Assembly (NCBI GenBank): GCA_038210135.1
Contig: JBBQWZ010000028.1
Coordinates: forward strand, 1-64,000
Source of the DNA: JBBQWZ01 sp038210135
Lineage (GTDB): Bacteria > Acidobacteriota > Terriglobia > Bryobacterales > Bryobacteraceae
Reading direction: 5' to 3'
DNA: 64,000 nt
Shown here: positions 23,764 through 31,803 of the stretch, piece by piece
Numbering within the stretch: position 1 is the stretch's first letter
How the letters are laid out: every line of letters starts with the position of its first letter
The notes under the pieces: model-generated
Told to the model about the DNA's origin: nothing
The model's database searches: none
The model's input: the letters and a program-made list of their open reading frames with translations, nothing else
Position numbers and translations under genes: made by a program

Positions 23764-25067
23764 GCGCTGCTCTCGAACAACTGAAGTCGAAAATCAAAGA
23801 CAAGACCGCGCACGTTGGCGTTGTCGGGCTGGGCTATGTCGGCTTGCCGCTGGTCGTTGAATTCGCGCAGGCGGGATTTACTGTGACCGGGATCGACGTC
23901 GATACACGCAAAGTCGATCACATCAATAACGCGTATTCCTATATTCAGGACATTCCGACGGAGGTTTTGGCTCCGCTGGTGAAGGCGGGCAAGATCCGGG
24001 CGACGACGGATTTCGCGGTGGTTGCCGAGATGGACACGATCAACATCTGCGTGCCGACTCCGCTGCGCAAGACCAAGGATCCGGACATGAGCTTTATCGT
24101 GTCGGCGTCGAAGAGCATCGCCCAATACCTGCATCCGGGCGTTTTGGTGATTCTCGAATCGACGACGTATCCAGGGACCACGGACGAGTTGGTGATGCCG
24201 ATGCTCGAACGGCCCGACTTGAAGGTCGGCAGCGAAATTTTCCTGTGCTTTTCACCGGAGCGCGTGGATCCGGGCAACGCCAAGTTCCAAACCAAAAATA
24301 TTCCGAAGGTGGTCGGCGGAATCACGGCGGCCTGCACGGAAGCCGGTGCGCTGTTCTATTCGCAGGCGCTCGATACGGTGGTGCCGGTCGGTTCGACGCG
24401 GGTCGCCGAGATGGTGAAGCTGCTCGAGAATACGTTCCGCATGATCAACATCGCGATGGTGAACGAAATCGCGTTGATGTGCGATCGCATGGACATCAAC
24501 GTATGGGAAGTGATTGACGCGGCGGCGACCAAACCGTTCGGCTTCATGCCGTTCTATCCGGGTCCGGGATTGGGCGGCCACTGCATTCCGATCGACCCGT
24601 TTTACCTGAGCTGGAAGACCAAGCAGGCGGGCATTGAAGCGCGGTTCATCGAACTGGCGGGTTACATCAACGGCAACATGCCGCACTTCGTGGTGGACAA
24701 GATCCAGAGCGCGCTGAACGAGCACACCAAGCCGTTGAAGGGCTCGCGGATCCACGTGGCGGGCGTGGCCTATAAGCGCGATATCGACGACGTCCGGGAA
24801 TCTCCGGCGCTGGACATCATTCCGCTCTTGCAGAAGCGGGGCGCGGTGGTTACTTATAGCGATCCGTTTGTTGGTTCGCTGAAGCACGAAGGCCTGGATC
24901 TGGATTCCGAGGACCTGCTCTCGAGCGCGGCGTCGTCGGATTGCGTGGTGATCGTGACCGACCACAAGCAGTTCGATTATGCGGCATTGATCGAAAAATC
25001 GAAGCTGATCGTGGATACGCGCAACGCGTTGAAGAGCATTCGTTCGCCGAAGGTTTTCCGGCTCTAG
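23760..25067 (+). CDS. UDP-sugar 6-dehydrogenase (WbpA/UDP-GlcNAc type)
   Basis: A 435-aa NAD-dependent enzyme. The Rossmann start VGVVGLGYVGLPLVVEFAQA, the conserved NICVPTPLRKTKDPD, the central domain ALMCDRMDINVWEVI, and the active-site block PGPGLGGHCIPIDPFYL (catalytic Cys) are all present, as is the C-terminal GVAYKRDIDDVRESPA. It oxidises C6 of a UDP-sugar to a uronic acid; PTPL.KTKDPD favours the UDP-N-acetylglucosamine (WbpA) branch over UDP-glucose. The start overlaps the DapF homologue's stop (ATGA). The stop lies within an inverted repeat. Confidence 0.9.
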   Translation: MSAALEQLKSKIKDKTAHVGVVGLGYVGLPLVVEFAQAGFTVTGIDVDTRKVDHINNAYSYIQDIPTEVLAPLVKAGKIRATTDFAVVAEMDTINICVPTPLRKTKDPDMSFIVSASKSIAQYLHPGVLVILESTTYPGTTDELVMPMLERPDLKVGSEIFLCFSPERVDPGNAKFQTKNIPKVVGGITAACTEAGALFYSQALDTVVPVGSTRVAEMVKLLENTFRMINIAMVNEIALMCDRMDINVWEVIDAAATKPFGFMPFYPGPGLGGHCIPIDPFYLSWKTKQAGIEARFIELAGYINGNMPHFVVDKIQSALNEHTKPLKGSRIHVAGVAYKRDIDDVRESPALDIIPLLQKRGAVVTYSDPFVGSLKHEGLDLDSEDLLSSAASSDCVVIVTDHKQFDYAALIEKSKLIVDTRNALKSIRSPKVFRL

Positions 25068-25178
25068 TGGGCTGTCCGCGGTTGACCTTTACCACGGTTG
25101 ACTGAAAACGGGTCCCCGCCCTGACGGGCGGGGCTATAAGGTCGAGAGCCTAAAGGAATCGCCCGGACAGCCCACTAG
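25064..25178. repeat. Inverted-repeat element spanning two convergent stop codons
   Basis: CTAGTGGGCTGTCCG (25064-25078) and CGGACAGCCCACTAG (25164-25178) are perfect 15-bp inverted repeats. Between them is a second strong hairpin, CCCCGCCC-TGAC-GGGCGGGG, with an 8-bp stem. The left arm contains the stop codon of the UDP-sugar dehydrogenase, the right arm the stop codon of tsaC on the other strand. CGGTTGAC occurs twice inside the left half. It may be a small non-autonomous element or a bidirectional terminator. Confidence 0.7.
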
Positions 25179-26110
25179 GGGCTTGCGGCCGCTCGCGTAA
25201 GCCGGTCGCGGATGGCGTCCCAGGCGGGCGAATCCGGGAGCGACTCGACGGCGATCCAATCGAGGGCATCTTTATCGAGTGCGTGCAGCACGTCATACAG
25301 CATCGCGGCGTACGCGGCGGGCTCGGACGGCATGCGGATACTGCGATCGTACGAACCCGGTTCTGAATAATACAGAAATGCTCCGCGCCCGAAAGCGGCC
25401 GGCTTGCCGATGTGCAACGGAGTCCGAGGGCTGTAGTGTTTGTGGTGCTGGCCGGGCGAGGCATGGCTGGTGCTCGCCGCGGGATCGCCCGCGATCCGAA
25501 TTGCCGACGCAAAGGGACGCAGGTCTTCCGCCGAAATCATTCCCGGACGCAGCAGCAGGATCATGTCGCCTTCGATGGCGATCACGGTGGACTCGATGCC
25601 GACTTTGCATGGTCCGCCGTCGAGGATCGGAAAGGCGTCGCCGAAGCTGGCCCGAACGTGATCGGCCGTGGTCGGCGAGAGTTCGGTGAAGCGATTGGCG
25701 CTCGGCGCGGCGATGGGAATTCGGGCGCCTTCGAGAAGGGCGAGCGCGACCGGGTGCGCGGGCACGCGGATGCCGACAGTCGGGAGTCCAGACGTAACGA
25801 TGTCGGGGATTGACGGACGCTTCGGCAGGACCAGCGTCAGCGGACCGGGCCAGAACAACGAAGCCAATTGTTCGGCGAGCGGTGGCCAATCCGTGACCAG
25901 GCTTTTTGCCATCGACGCGTTCGCTACATGGACGATCAGCGGGCTGGTGGACGGACGGCCTTTGGCTATATAGATTTTTTCGACGGCGGCGGCATCGAGC
26001 GCGTTGGCTCCAAGTCCGTAGACGGTTTCGGTGGGGAACGCAACCAGTTCACCGGCCCGTAAGCGCTCGGCGGCTTCGGCGATTTCGTGCGGGCTGATGG
26101 TGTTCGTCAT
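25175..26110 (-). CDS. tsaC: Threonylcarbamoyl-AMP synthase (Sua5-type)
   Basis: A 311-aa protein with a YrdC domain followed by the Sua5 C-terminal domain. It makes L-threonylcarbamoyladenylate for the t6A37 modification of ANN-decoding tRNAs. The YrdC signatures PTETVYGLGANAL, KGRPSTSPLIVHV, TVGIRVPAHP, APSANRFTELSPT and VGIESTVIAI are all visible; HHKHYSPRTPL marks the Sua5 C-terminal domain. The start at 26110 (MTNTISPHEIAEA) matches family length; a longer in-frame start at 26182 is less likely. Its stop codon lies in the right arm of the inverted repeat. Confidence 0.93.
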   Translation of the reverse strand: MTNTISPHEIAEAAERLRAGELVAFPTETVYGLGANALDAAAVEKIYIAKGRPSTSPLIVHVANASMAKSLVTDWPPLAEQLASLFWPGPLTLVLPKRPSIPDIVTSGLPTVGIRVPAHPVALALLEGARIPIAAPSANRFTELSPTTADHVRASFGDAFPILDGGPCKVGIESTVIAIEGDMILLLRPGMISAEDLRPFASAIRIAGDPAASTSHASPGQHHKHYSPRTPLHIGKPAAFGRGAFLYYSEPGSYDRSIRMPSEPAAYAAMLYDVLHALDKDALDWIAVESLPDSPAWDAIRDRLTRAAASP

Positions 26111-26201
26111 GCCAGGTTCCGCTGCCGCCGGATGGCCACCCACATCAGCGTGGATCACCTGGTCGCGGGTCAGCGTTTGCACAGATCTCAGTCTAGCGGC
26201 A

Positions 26202-27333
26202 CTATTCCGGCAGGTCGTCTTTGTCGCTGGCCGTTTTGCCGGTTTTACGCCAGACCAGATAGGCGTGGATCAGGGCTTCCATGTCGCCGTCGAGGACGCG
26301 GTCCACGTCGCCGATCGATAGCTTGGTGCGGTGATCCTTGATCATGCGATAGGGAGCCAGGACGTAACTGCGGATCTGGCTGCCGAAGTTGATTTCGAGC
26401 TTGGTATCTTCGACTTTTCGCTCTTCCGCTTTCTTCTTGTCGAGTTCGTATTCGAAGAGCTTGGCGCGGAGCTGCTTCATGGCGCTGGCGCGATTCTTGT
26501 GCTGCGAGCGCTCGTTCTGGCACTGGACGACGAGGCCGGTGGGGATGTGCGTCATGCGGACGGCGGATTCCGTACGGTTGACGTGTTGGCCTCCGGCTCC
26601 GGAGGCGCGGAAGACGTCCACGCGCACGTCTTCGGGCTTGATATCGATTTTGACGTCGTCGTCGATTTGCGGATAAACGAAGATGGACGCAAAGCTGGTG
26701 TGGCGGCGCGCGGCGGAATCGAAGGGAGAGATCCGGACCAGGCGATGGACGCCGACTTCGGACTGAAGCAGGCCGTAGGCGTTGGGCCCATTGACTTCGA
26801 CGGTAGCGGATTTGATGCCGGCGCCTTCGCCTTCGAGGCGGTCGGTGACGATGGATTCCATGCCGTTGCGCTCCGCCCAGCGGAGGTACATACGGAGAAG
26901 CATCTCGGCCCAATCCTGGCTCTCGGTGCCGCCGGCGCCGGGGTGGATGACGACGATGGCGCTGCGGGCGGCGTTCTCGCCCGAGAGCAGCATCTGGATT
27001 TCGAGCTTCTCGAGATGGGCGGCGAAGGCTTTCATGTCGCGCGCGATATCGGGTACGACGGCTTCGCCTTCGCGGGCGAGTTCGAAGAGGGTGTCGAGGT
27101 CGTCAACGGACGCAGCGATCTTTTTCTCCTGGTCAAGGCCTTCTTCGAGGCGCTTGCGATCCTGCATGATCTTCTGACTTTTTTCGGGGCTGTTCCAGAA
27201 GCCCGGATCGTTGATCTGTTCTTCGGTTTGGGCTAGCTGCGCGCGGCGTCCTGTGGGGTCAAAGATAGCTCCGCACAGCGGTGGCTTGCTGGCGGAGCGA
27301 AACGTACTCCCGTTCTAGTTCTTCAAGGGTCAT
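26202..27333 (-). CDS. prfB: Peptide chain release factor 2 with programmed +1 frameshift
   Basis: The gene is one protein in two frames: 27333-27262 encodes 24 codons (MTLEELEREYVSLRQQATAV, then RSYL), then a TGA (27261-27259) interrupts it. Skipping the T at 27261 continues in frame from GAC at 27260 (DPTGRRAQLAQTEEQINDPG) through to 26202, giving about 376 residues. The slip site TAT CTT TGA C is the canonical prfB autoregulatory signal; the upstream stimulator, usually AGGGGG, is here CGGAGC. RF2 features: GGQ in GAGGQHVNRTESA and the class I signature HPGAGGTES. It terminates translation at UGA and UAA. Confidence 0.95.
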
Positions 27334-27734
27334 GAAATTCCAGTTTACGATTTCGAAGAGGGCGGATGTCGGATTTGGAAAAAATGCCTGTGGCAATTCG
27401 TCGTGAATGTCTTTATCCCTTTCGTTGAAAGGGACGTTCCGGTTAGGGGGAGGTCCGCTTCCTTACGGTAACGGTTCGGTGCTGAGCGTTGGGTCCCTTC
27501 GCTGACGCTTGGGGTTCAAGCTGCTGGTCGTTGGTTATGAACAAAGTCGTCCCACAAACGGACACTGGCTGGAAGGGGTTGGCGCGGACTTCGCTGATTT
27601 GCTGAGGATTTCCGCTTGGCATGCAACGTGCCGGTTCGGTACGCAAAATGTCGTCCCTTTGGCTTCCGTTTCCGAATCGGCAAGCGCCGGTAATTGTGTA
27701 TGAGCGCGTCCGATATTCTACGCACCTGGTGGCA
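27334..27734. other. Intergenic region upstream of prfB with dispersed repeat
   Basis: About 400 bases without a supported gene. It should hold the prfB promoter and contains a family C dispersed repeat (27453-27484). Translations in all frames show no domain. The permease remnant starts just after it, so the stretch may be degraded permease DNA. Confidence 0.5.
27453..27484 (+). repeat. Dispersed 32-bp repeat, copy 1 (family C)
   Basis: This 32-bp stretch (CCGCTTCCTTACGGTAACGG inside) matches 43644-43675 at 29 of 32 positions. Shorter related pieces (CGCTCACTTACGGTGAC at 18252-18268, CGCTCACTTCGTTCGCGG near 39357-39374) suggest a wider family. All are intergenic. Confidence 0.55.
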
Positions 27735-27737
27735 CGG

Positions 27738-27959
27738 GGTATGATGCTGGTTGCAGTTTGGCTGGTGCTCGGCACGGCCGCTTCGCTCGGGCTCGCCCGA
27801 TTCCTCGCCAGCGTGCTTTTCGAAGTCGGAAGGTACGATCCGCGGACGCTGGCGGCCGTGGCCGGCGTGCTTGCGCTCTCCGCTTTGGCCGCCTGCCTGG
27901 TGCCAGCGCGCGGCCGAATCATCGGCGGTTGGACTCGAATCAAAATGGAGAATACGTAG
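27738..27959 (+). pseudogene. Remnant of MacB/FtsX-type permease C-terminus
   Basis: The translation GMMLVAVWLVLGTAASLGLA, then RFLASVLFEVGRYDPRTLAA and LVPARGRIIGG, follows the last part of FtsX/MacB permeases (helix, then LFGVSPTDP, then helix, then IPARRAARVDP). The rest of the permease and the closing DPMVALR motif are missing, and the frame ends 10 bases before the NtrC-type gene. Such duplicated orphan permeases are abundant in Acidobacteria. The fragment is clearly too short to function. Confidence 0.6.
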
Positions 27960-27968
27960 AAAGCCCTC

Positions 27969-29327
27969 ATGGTAAAAAGCGCCCGTATCCTTATCGCGGA
28001 CGACCAGGCGGATGTTCTCGAAGCATTGCGGCTGCTGCTGAAGGCCGAAGGCTATCAAATCGAAACCGCGATGTCGCCGGCCGGCATTCTGGCCGCGCTC
28101 GAAATCAAAGATTTCGATGTGCTGCTGATGGATCTGAACTATACGCGCGACACGACGTCGGGCCAGGAAGGGCTGGACGTTCTCAGCAAGATCCAGGCGG
28201 TGGACGCCACGCTGCCGGTGGTGGTGATGACAGGATTCGGCACGGTGGACCTTGCGGTCGAAGCGATGCGGCGCGGTGCGCGGGACTTTGTCCAGAAGCC
28301 GTGGGACAATCCGCGGCTGTTGGCGATCTTGTCTACGCAGGCGGAATTGTCGAGCGCGTTGCGGCGGGGTCAGCGCCTCGAGGCGGAAAATCGCCTGTTG
28401 CGGACAGACGGCCTACCGACGTTGATCGCGGAATCGCCAACGATGCAGCCGGTGCTGCAACTGATTTCACGAGTGGGTCCTTCGGACGCGAACATCCTGA
28501 TCACGGGCGAGCCGGGCGCGGGCAAAGAAGTGGTCGCGCGCATGTTACATGCGGTTTCCGGGCGCAGTAATCGTCCGATGGTAACGGTGAACGCCGGTGG
28601 CCTGGCGGAAGGAATTTTCGAGAGCGAGTTGTTCGGGAACGTGAAGGGCGCGTTCACGGACGCGAAGATGGATCGCGTGGGGCGGTTTGAACTGGCGGAC
28701 GGCGGGACGCTCTTCCTCGACGAGATCGCGAATGTGCCGATGAACCTGCAGGCGAAGTTGCTGCGTGTTCTCGAAATCGGCGAGATGGAGCGGGTGGGAT
28801 CCTCGAAGACGCGCAAAGTGGACGTGCGGGTGATCTCGGCGACGAATGCGATTCTCGGCGACGAGGTCGCGAACAACCGCTTCCGGCAGGACCTGCTGTT
28901 CCGCTTGAATACGATTGAAATCCACATTCCGCCACTGCGGGAACGGCGCGAGGATATCCCGGTGCTGGCGTCGCATTTCCTGACGATCCACGCGCGGCGG
29001 TACCGGAAAAATTTGAACGGCTTCGATCCGCAGGCGATGCAGGCGCTGCTCGAGAATGCGTGGCAGGGAAACGTTCGCGAACTGAACCACGTGGTCGAGC
29101 GAGCGGTGTTGATGGCGGGCGACAACATGGTGCGGTCGGCGGATTTGGCGTTGCGCGCGGCCTCGCAAGGTTCGATGCGCCTGGAGGAAATGAGCCTCGA
29201 AGACGTGGAGGCGTTTCTGATCAAGAAGGCGCTGGCGCGTTATAGCGGCAACGTGAGCCATGCGGCGTCGGCGCTAGGGCTGAGCCGCAGCGCGCTTTAC
29301 CGGCGTCTACAGCGGTACGGATTGTAG
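27969..29327 (+). CDS. Sigma-54-type response regulator, NtrC family
   Basis: A 452-aa regulator in three parts: a receiver domain (Asp11/Asp12 acidic pair, phospho-acceptor Asp55, Thr88, Lys110), an AAA+ domain with Walker A GEPGAGKE (residues 180-187) and Walker B GGTLFLDEI, and a C-terminal Fis-type helix-turn-helix (NVSHAASALGLSRSALYRRL). The sigma-54 contact loop, normally GAFTGA, reads GAFTDA (residues 227-232). It lies 9 bases upstream of the histidine kinase at 29337, which probably phosphorylates it. The target genes are not evident. Confidence 0.93.
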   Translation: MVKSARILIADDQADVLEALRLLLKAEGYQIETAMSPAGILAALEIKDFDVLLMDLNYTRDTTSGQEGLDVLSKIQAVDATLPVVVMTGFGTVDLAVEAMRRGARDFVQKPWDNPRLLAILSTQAELSSALRRGQRLEAENRLLRTDGLPTLIAESPTMQPVLQLISRVGPSDANILITGEPGAGKEVVARMLHAVSGRSNRPMVTVNAGGLAEGIFESELFGNVKGAFTDAKMDRVGRFELADGGTLFLDEIANVPMNLQAKLLRVLEIGEMERVGSSKTRKVDVRVISATNAILGDEVANNRFRQDLLFRLNTIEIHIPPLRERREDIPVLASHFLTIHARRYRKNLNGFDPQAMQALLENAWQGNVRELNHVVERAVLMAGDNMVRSADLALRAASQGSMRLEEMSLEDVEAFLIKKALARYSGNVSHAASALGLSRSALYRRLQRYGL

Positions 29328-29336
29328 ACTCTCAAC

Positions 29337-30662
29337 ATGGCCAGGCAGCCGCGTTTCCGCATCGCGCACGAAGACCGCATCCTACTATTCGCGATCGCCT
29401 CTGGACTTCCCGCGACGGCGGTTTCCATGTTCATGTTGTGGTCGGGCGACTATTCGGCCAAGGTGCAATGGACGATTTCCACGCTGCTGCTGGGGTCCTG
29501 GCTGGGCTTCTCGTGGGGCGTCCGGGAGCGTGTGGCGCAGCCGCTACGAACGCTGGCGAACCTTCTCGAAGCGATGCGCGAAGGCGATTACTCGATCCGC
29601 GCGCGGGGATCGAAGGGCGATTCGCTGGGCGAGGTGATGCTGCAGATCAACGCCATGGCAACGACCTTGCGCGCGCAAAGGCTAGGCGCGCTCGAAGCGA
29701 CAACGCTGTTGCGCAAGGTGATGGAAGAGATCGACGTGGCTGTCTTCGCGTTCGACGGCGAGCATAAGCTGAAGCTGATCAATCGCGCGGGCGAGAGGCT
29801 GATCAACACGGCGTCGGAGCGCGCGATGAACGCGGATGCGGGGCAATTGCAGCTTGAAGAGTTCCTGGATGGCGACGACACGCGGACGGTGCAAAAGACC
29901 TTTGCGTCGGGTCCGGGGCGCTGGGGAATCCACCGCAGTAGCTTCCGCGAAGGCGGACTGCCGCACTCGATGCTGGTGATCACGGACCTGACGCGCGCGC
30001 TGCGCGAAGAGGAATTACAGGCGTGGCAACGAATCGTGCGCGTGCTGGGGCATGAGCTGAACAATTCGCTGGCCCCGATCAAGTCGATTGCGGGAAGCCT
30101 GGAAATGCTGGTGGCGCGCGATCCCAAGCCGGACGACTGGCAGGACGATATGCGCAGCGGGTTGAAGATTATCGCGACGCGCTCCGAGGGGCTGAGCCGC
30201 TTTATGGCGTCCTACGCGCGGCTGGCGAAGCTGCCGCGTCCGCAGAAGGTGGCGATGAGCGTGGAGGAGTGGATCCGCGGCGTAGCGCATCTGGAGACGA
30301 GGTTGGCAGTCGCGGTGGCTCCTGGAGTGGACTCGACGATTCAGGCGGATCGGGATCAGTTGGAACAATTGCTGATCAACCTGGTGCGAAACGCGGTGGA
30401 CGCTTCGAAAGAGACGGGCGGGGGCGTCTCGATTACGTGGTCGCGCAATGTGTTCCAGTTGGAAGTCATCGTGCGCGACGAGGGCGTGGGTCTGTCGAAT
30501 ACGAATAACTTGTTTGTGCCGTTTTTCACGACCAAGCCAGGCGGATCGGGCATCGGGCTGGTGTTGAGCAGGCAGATCGCGGAAGCGCACGGCGGCACGC
30601 TCGACTTGCGGAATGCGGCCGAGGGCAGGGGCTGCGAAGCACGGCTGGTCCTGCCGGTTTGA
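29337..30662 (+). CDS. NtrY-like sensor histidine kinase
   Basis: A 441-aa membrane kinase. Two hydrophobic segments at the N-terminus (about residues 14-60) enclose a very short periplasmic loop, so it may sense an intramembrane or cytosolic signal. A HAMP region (LRTLANLLEAMREGDYSIRA), a PAS-like segment around residues 115-220, the phospho-acceptor block GHELNNSLAPIKSIAGSLEM, and the ATPase N-box LINLVRNAVDAS with GGSGIGLVLSRQIAEAHGG follow. It forms a two-component pair with the adjoining NtrC-type regulator. Confidence 0.92.
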   Translation: MARQPRFRIAHEDRILLFAIASGLPATAVSMFMLWSGDYSAKVQWTISTLLLGSWLGFSWGVRERVAQPLRTLANLLEAMREGDYSIRARGSKGDSLGEVMLQINAMATTLRAQRLGALEATTLLRKVMEEIDVAVFAFDGEHKLKLINRAGERLINTASERAMNADAGQLQLEEFLDGDDTRTVQKTFASGPGRWGIHRSSFREGGLPHSMLVITDLTRALREEELQAWQRIVRVLGHELNNSLAPIKSIAGSLEMLVARDPKPDDWQDDMRSGLKIIATRSEGLSRFMASYARLAKLPRPQKVAMSVEEWIRGVAHLETRLAVAVAPGVDSTIQADRDQLEQLLINLVRNAVDASKETGGGVSITWSRNVFQLEVIVRDEGVGLSNTNNLFVPFFTTKPGGSGIGLVLSRQIAEAHGGTLDLRNAAEGRGCEARLVLPV

Positions 30663-30714
30663 GGCACGGAGCTCCGCGCTCGACGGAGCAGGTTGTTACA
30701 CTGATTGCTTAACC

Positions 30715-30885
30715 ATGGCCATAAGTCAGGATCTGCTCGACATCCTCGTGTGCCCGCTTTGCAAGGCTCCGGTCGAGTTGAAGCAGGATGAAAACGGGTT
30801 GAAATGCCCGCAGTGTCGGCGGGTCTATCCGATCCGCGACGATATACCCGTGATGTTGCCGGAAGAAGCCCGGCTCGACGAATAG
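30715..30885 (+). CDS. Trm112-family zinc-binding protein
   Basis: A 56-aa protein with the Trm112 fold: LLDILVCPLCKAPVEL, then GLKCPQCRRVYPIRDDIPVML. The two CPxC pairs bind one zinc. Bacterial homologues (YcaR-like) are usually near lipid A or glycosyltransferase genes, as here with the heptosyltransferase and MsbA homologue. In eukaryotes and archaea Trm112 activates methyltransferases; its partner here is unknown. The ATG at 30715 gives the normal family length. Confidence 0.88.
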   Translation: MAISQDLLDILVCPLCKAPVELKQDENGLKCPQCRRVYPIRDDIPVMLPEEARLDE

Positions 30886-30900
30886 GGCTTTAGGAATCGA

Positions 30901-31803
30901 ATGAACCTGACCCTCGAGCGTCTGCCGCGTGGCGCGCGCGTCGCGGTGATTCGGCTGCGCTCGCTCGGCGATTGCGTTCTGACGACGCCGGCGATTTCCC
31001 TTCTGAAGACCCACAGGCCAGACCTTTCGATCGCTGTCGTGGTGGAGGATCGTTTCGCGGCGGTGTACGAAGGCAACCCCGATGTGGACAAGATTTTGTC
31101 TCCCGCGACGAGCGAGATTGCGGCTTGGCGTCCCCGCCTGGCGCTGAATCTGCACGGCGGAAGCCGGAGCGCTGTGCTGACCGTCGCGTCGCGGGCGAGT
31201 CTTCGCGCCGGTTGGGCGCACTTCACATGGAGCGCGGCTTACAACGTCCGGATTCCGCGGGCGCAGGAGATCTTAGGCGTCGAGCGCGTGGTGCATTCGG
31301 CGGAGCACGTAGCGTCGGCGATGTTTTATCTCGGCGTGCCACAGGTTGAGATTCCGCGCGCGAAGTTATTTGTGGACGCCGCGGCGCCGCGCGCGCCGTA
31401 CGTGGTGATCCACGCTTTTGCGTCGGCTCCCGAGAAGGCTTGGCCGGCGAAGCGGTTCGTTGCGATCGCCGAACGGCTGCGAGCGGACGGGTTGGAGCCG
31501 GTATTTTTGTGCGGTCCGGGCGACGACGCGACTGCCTTCGCGGGATTCGAGACGAGCCGCGGACAGTTGCGATCGGCGAAGGCGCTGCTGCGCGATGCAG
31601 CGTTGTTCGTCGGTAACGATTCCGGCCCGGCACACATGGCGGCCGCGTTCGGCGTTCCGGTGGTGGTGCTGTATGGACCGTCGGATTCGGTGGTCTGGGC
31701 GCCGTGGAAAACGGAAGCGCGGGTGTTTACGGACTTGCCGAACGTAGCGGTGGATGCCGTGGCGCGGGCCGCGTCCGAATTGCGCGCGAGGGTGAGGGCG
31801 TGA
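30901..31803 (+). CDS. GT9 family heptosyltransferase-like protein
   Basis: A 300-aa glycosyltransferase family 9 protein. The N-terminal VIRLRSLGDCVLTTPAISLL and the C-terminal FVGNDSGPAHMAAAFGVPVV with LYGPSD are the family's heptosyltransferase signatures. It would add a sugar (heptose or similar) to the lipopolysaccharide core on the cytosolic face of the inner membrane. It is followed with a four-base overlap by the MsbA-like exporter, so the unit fits outer membrane glycolipid assembly and transport. Confidence 0.9.
   Translation: MNLTLERLPRGARVAVIRLRSLGDCVLTTPAISLLKTHRPDLSIAVVVEDRFAAVYEGNPDVDKILSPATSEIAAWRPRLALNLHGGSRSAVLTVASRASLRAGWAHFTWSAAYNVRIPRAQEILGVERVVHSAEHVASAMFYLGVPQVEIPRAKLFVDAAAPRAPYVVIHAFASAPEKAWPAKRFVAIAERLRADGLEPVFLCGPGDDATAFAGFETSRGQLRSAKALLRDAALFVGNDSGPAHMAAAFGVPVVVLYGPSDSVVWAPWKTEARVFTDLPNVAVDAVARAASELRARVRA

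Noticed and set aside
24252..24965. Minus-strand 237-codon open frame in the UDP-sugar dehydrogenase gene
   Set aside because: The sense strand is clearly coding, and the translation is His/Arg-rich without a family match.
26331..27236. Plus-strand 301-codon open frame opposite prfB
   Set aside because: It is antisense to a certain gene and its translation has no recognisable domain.
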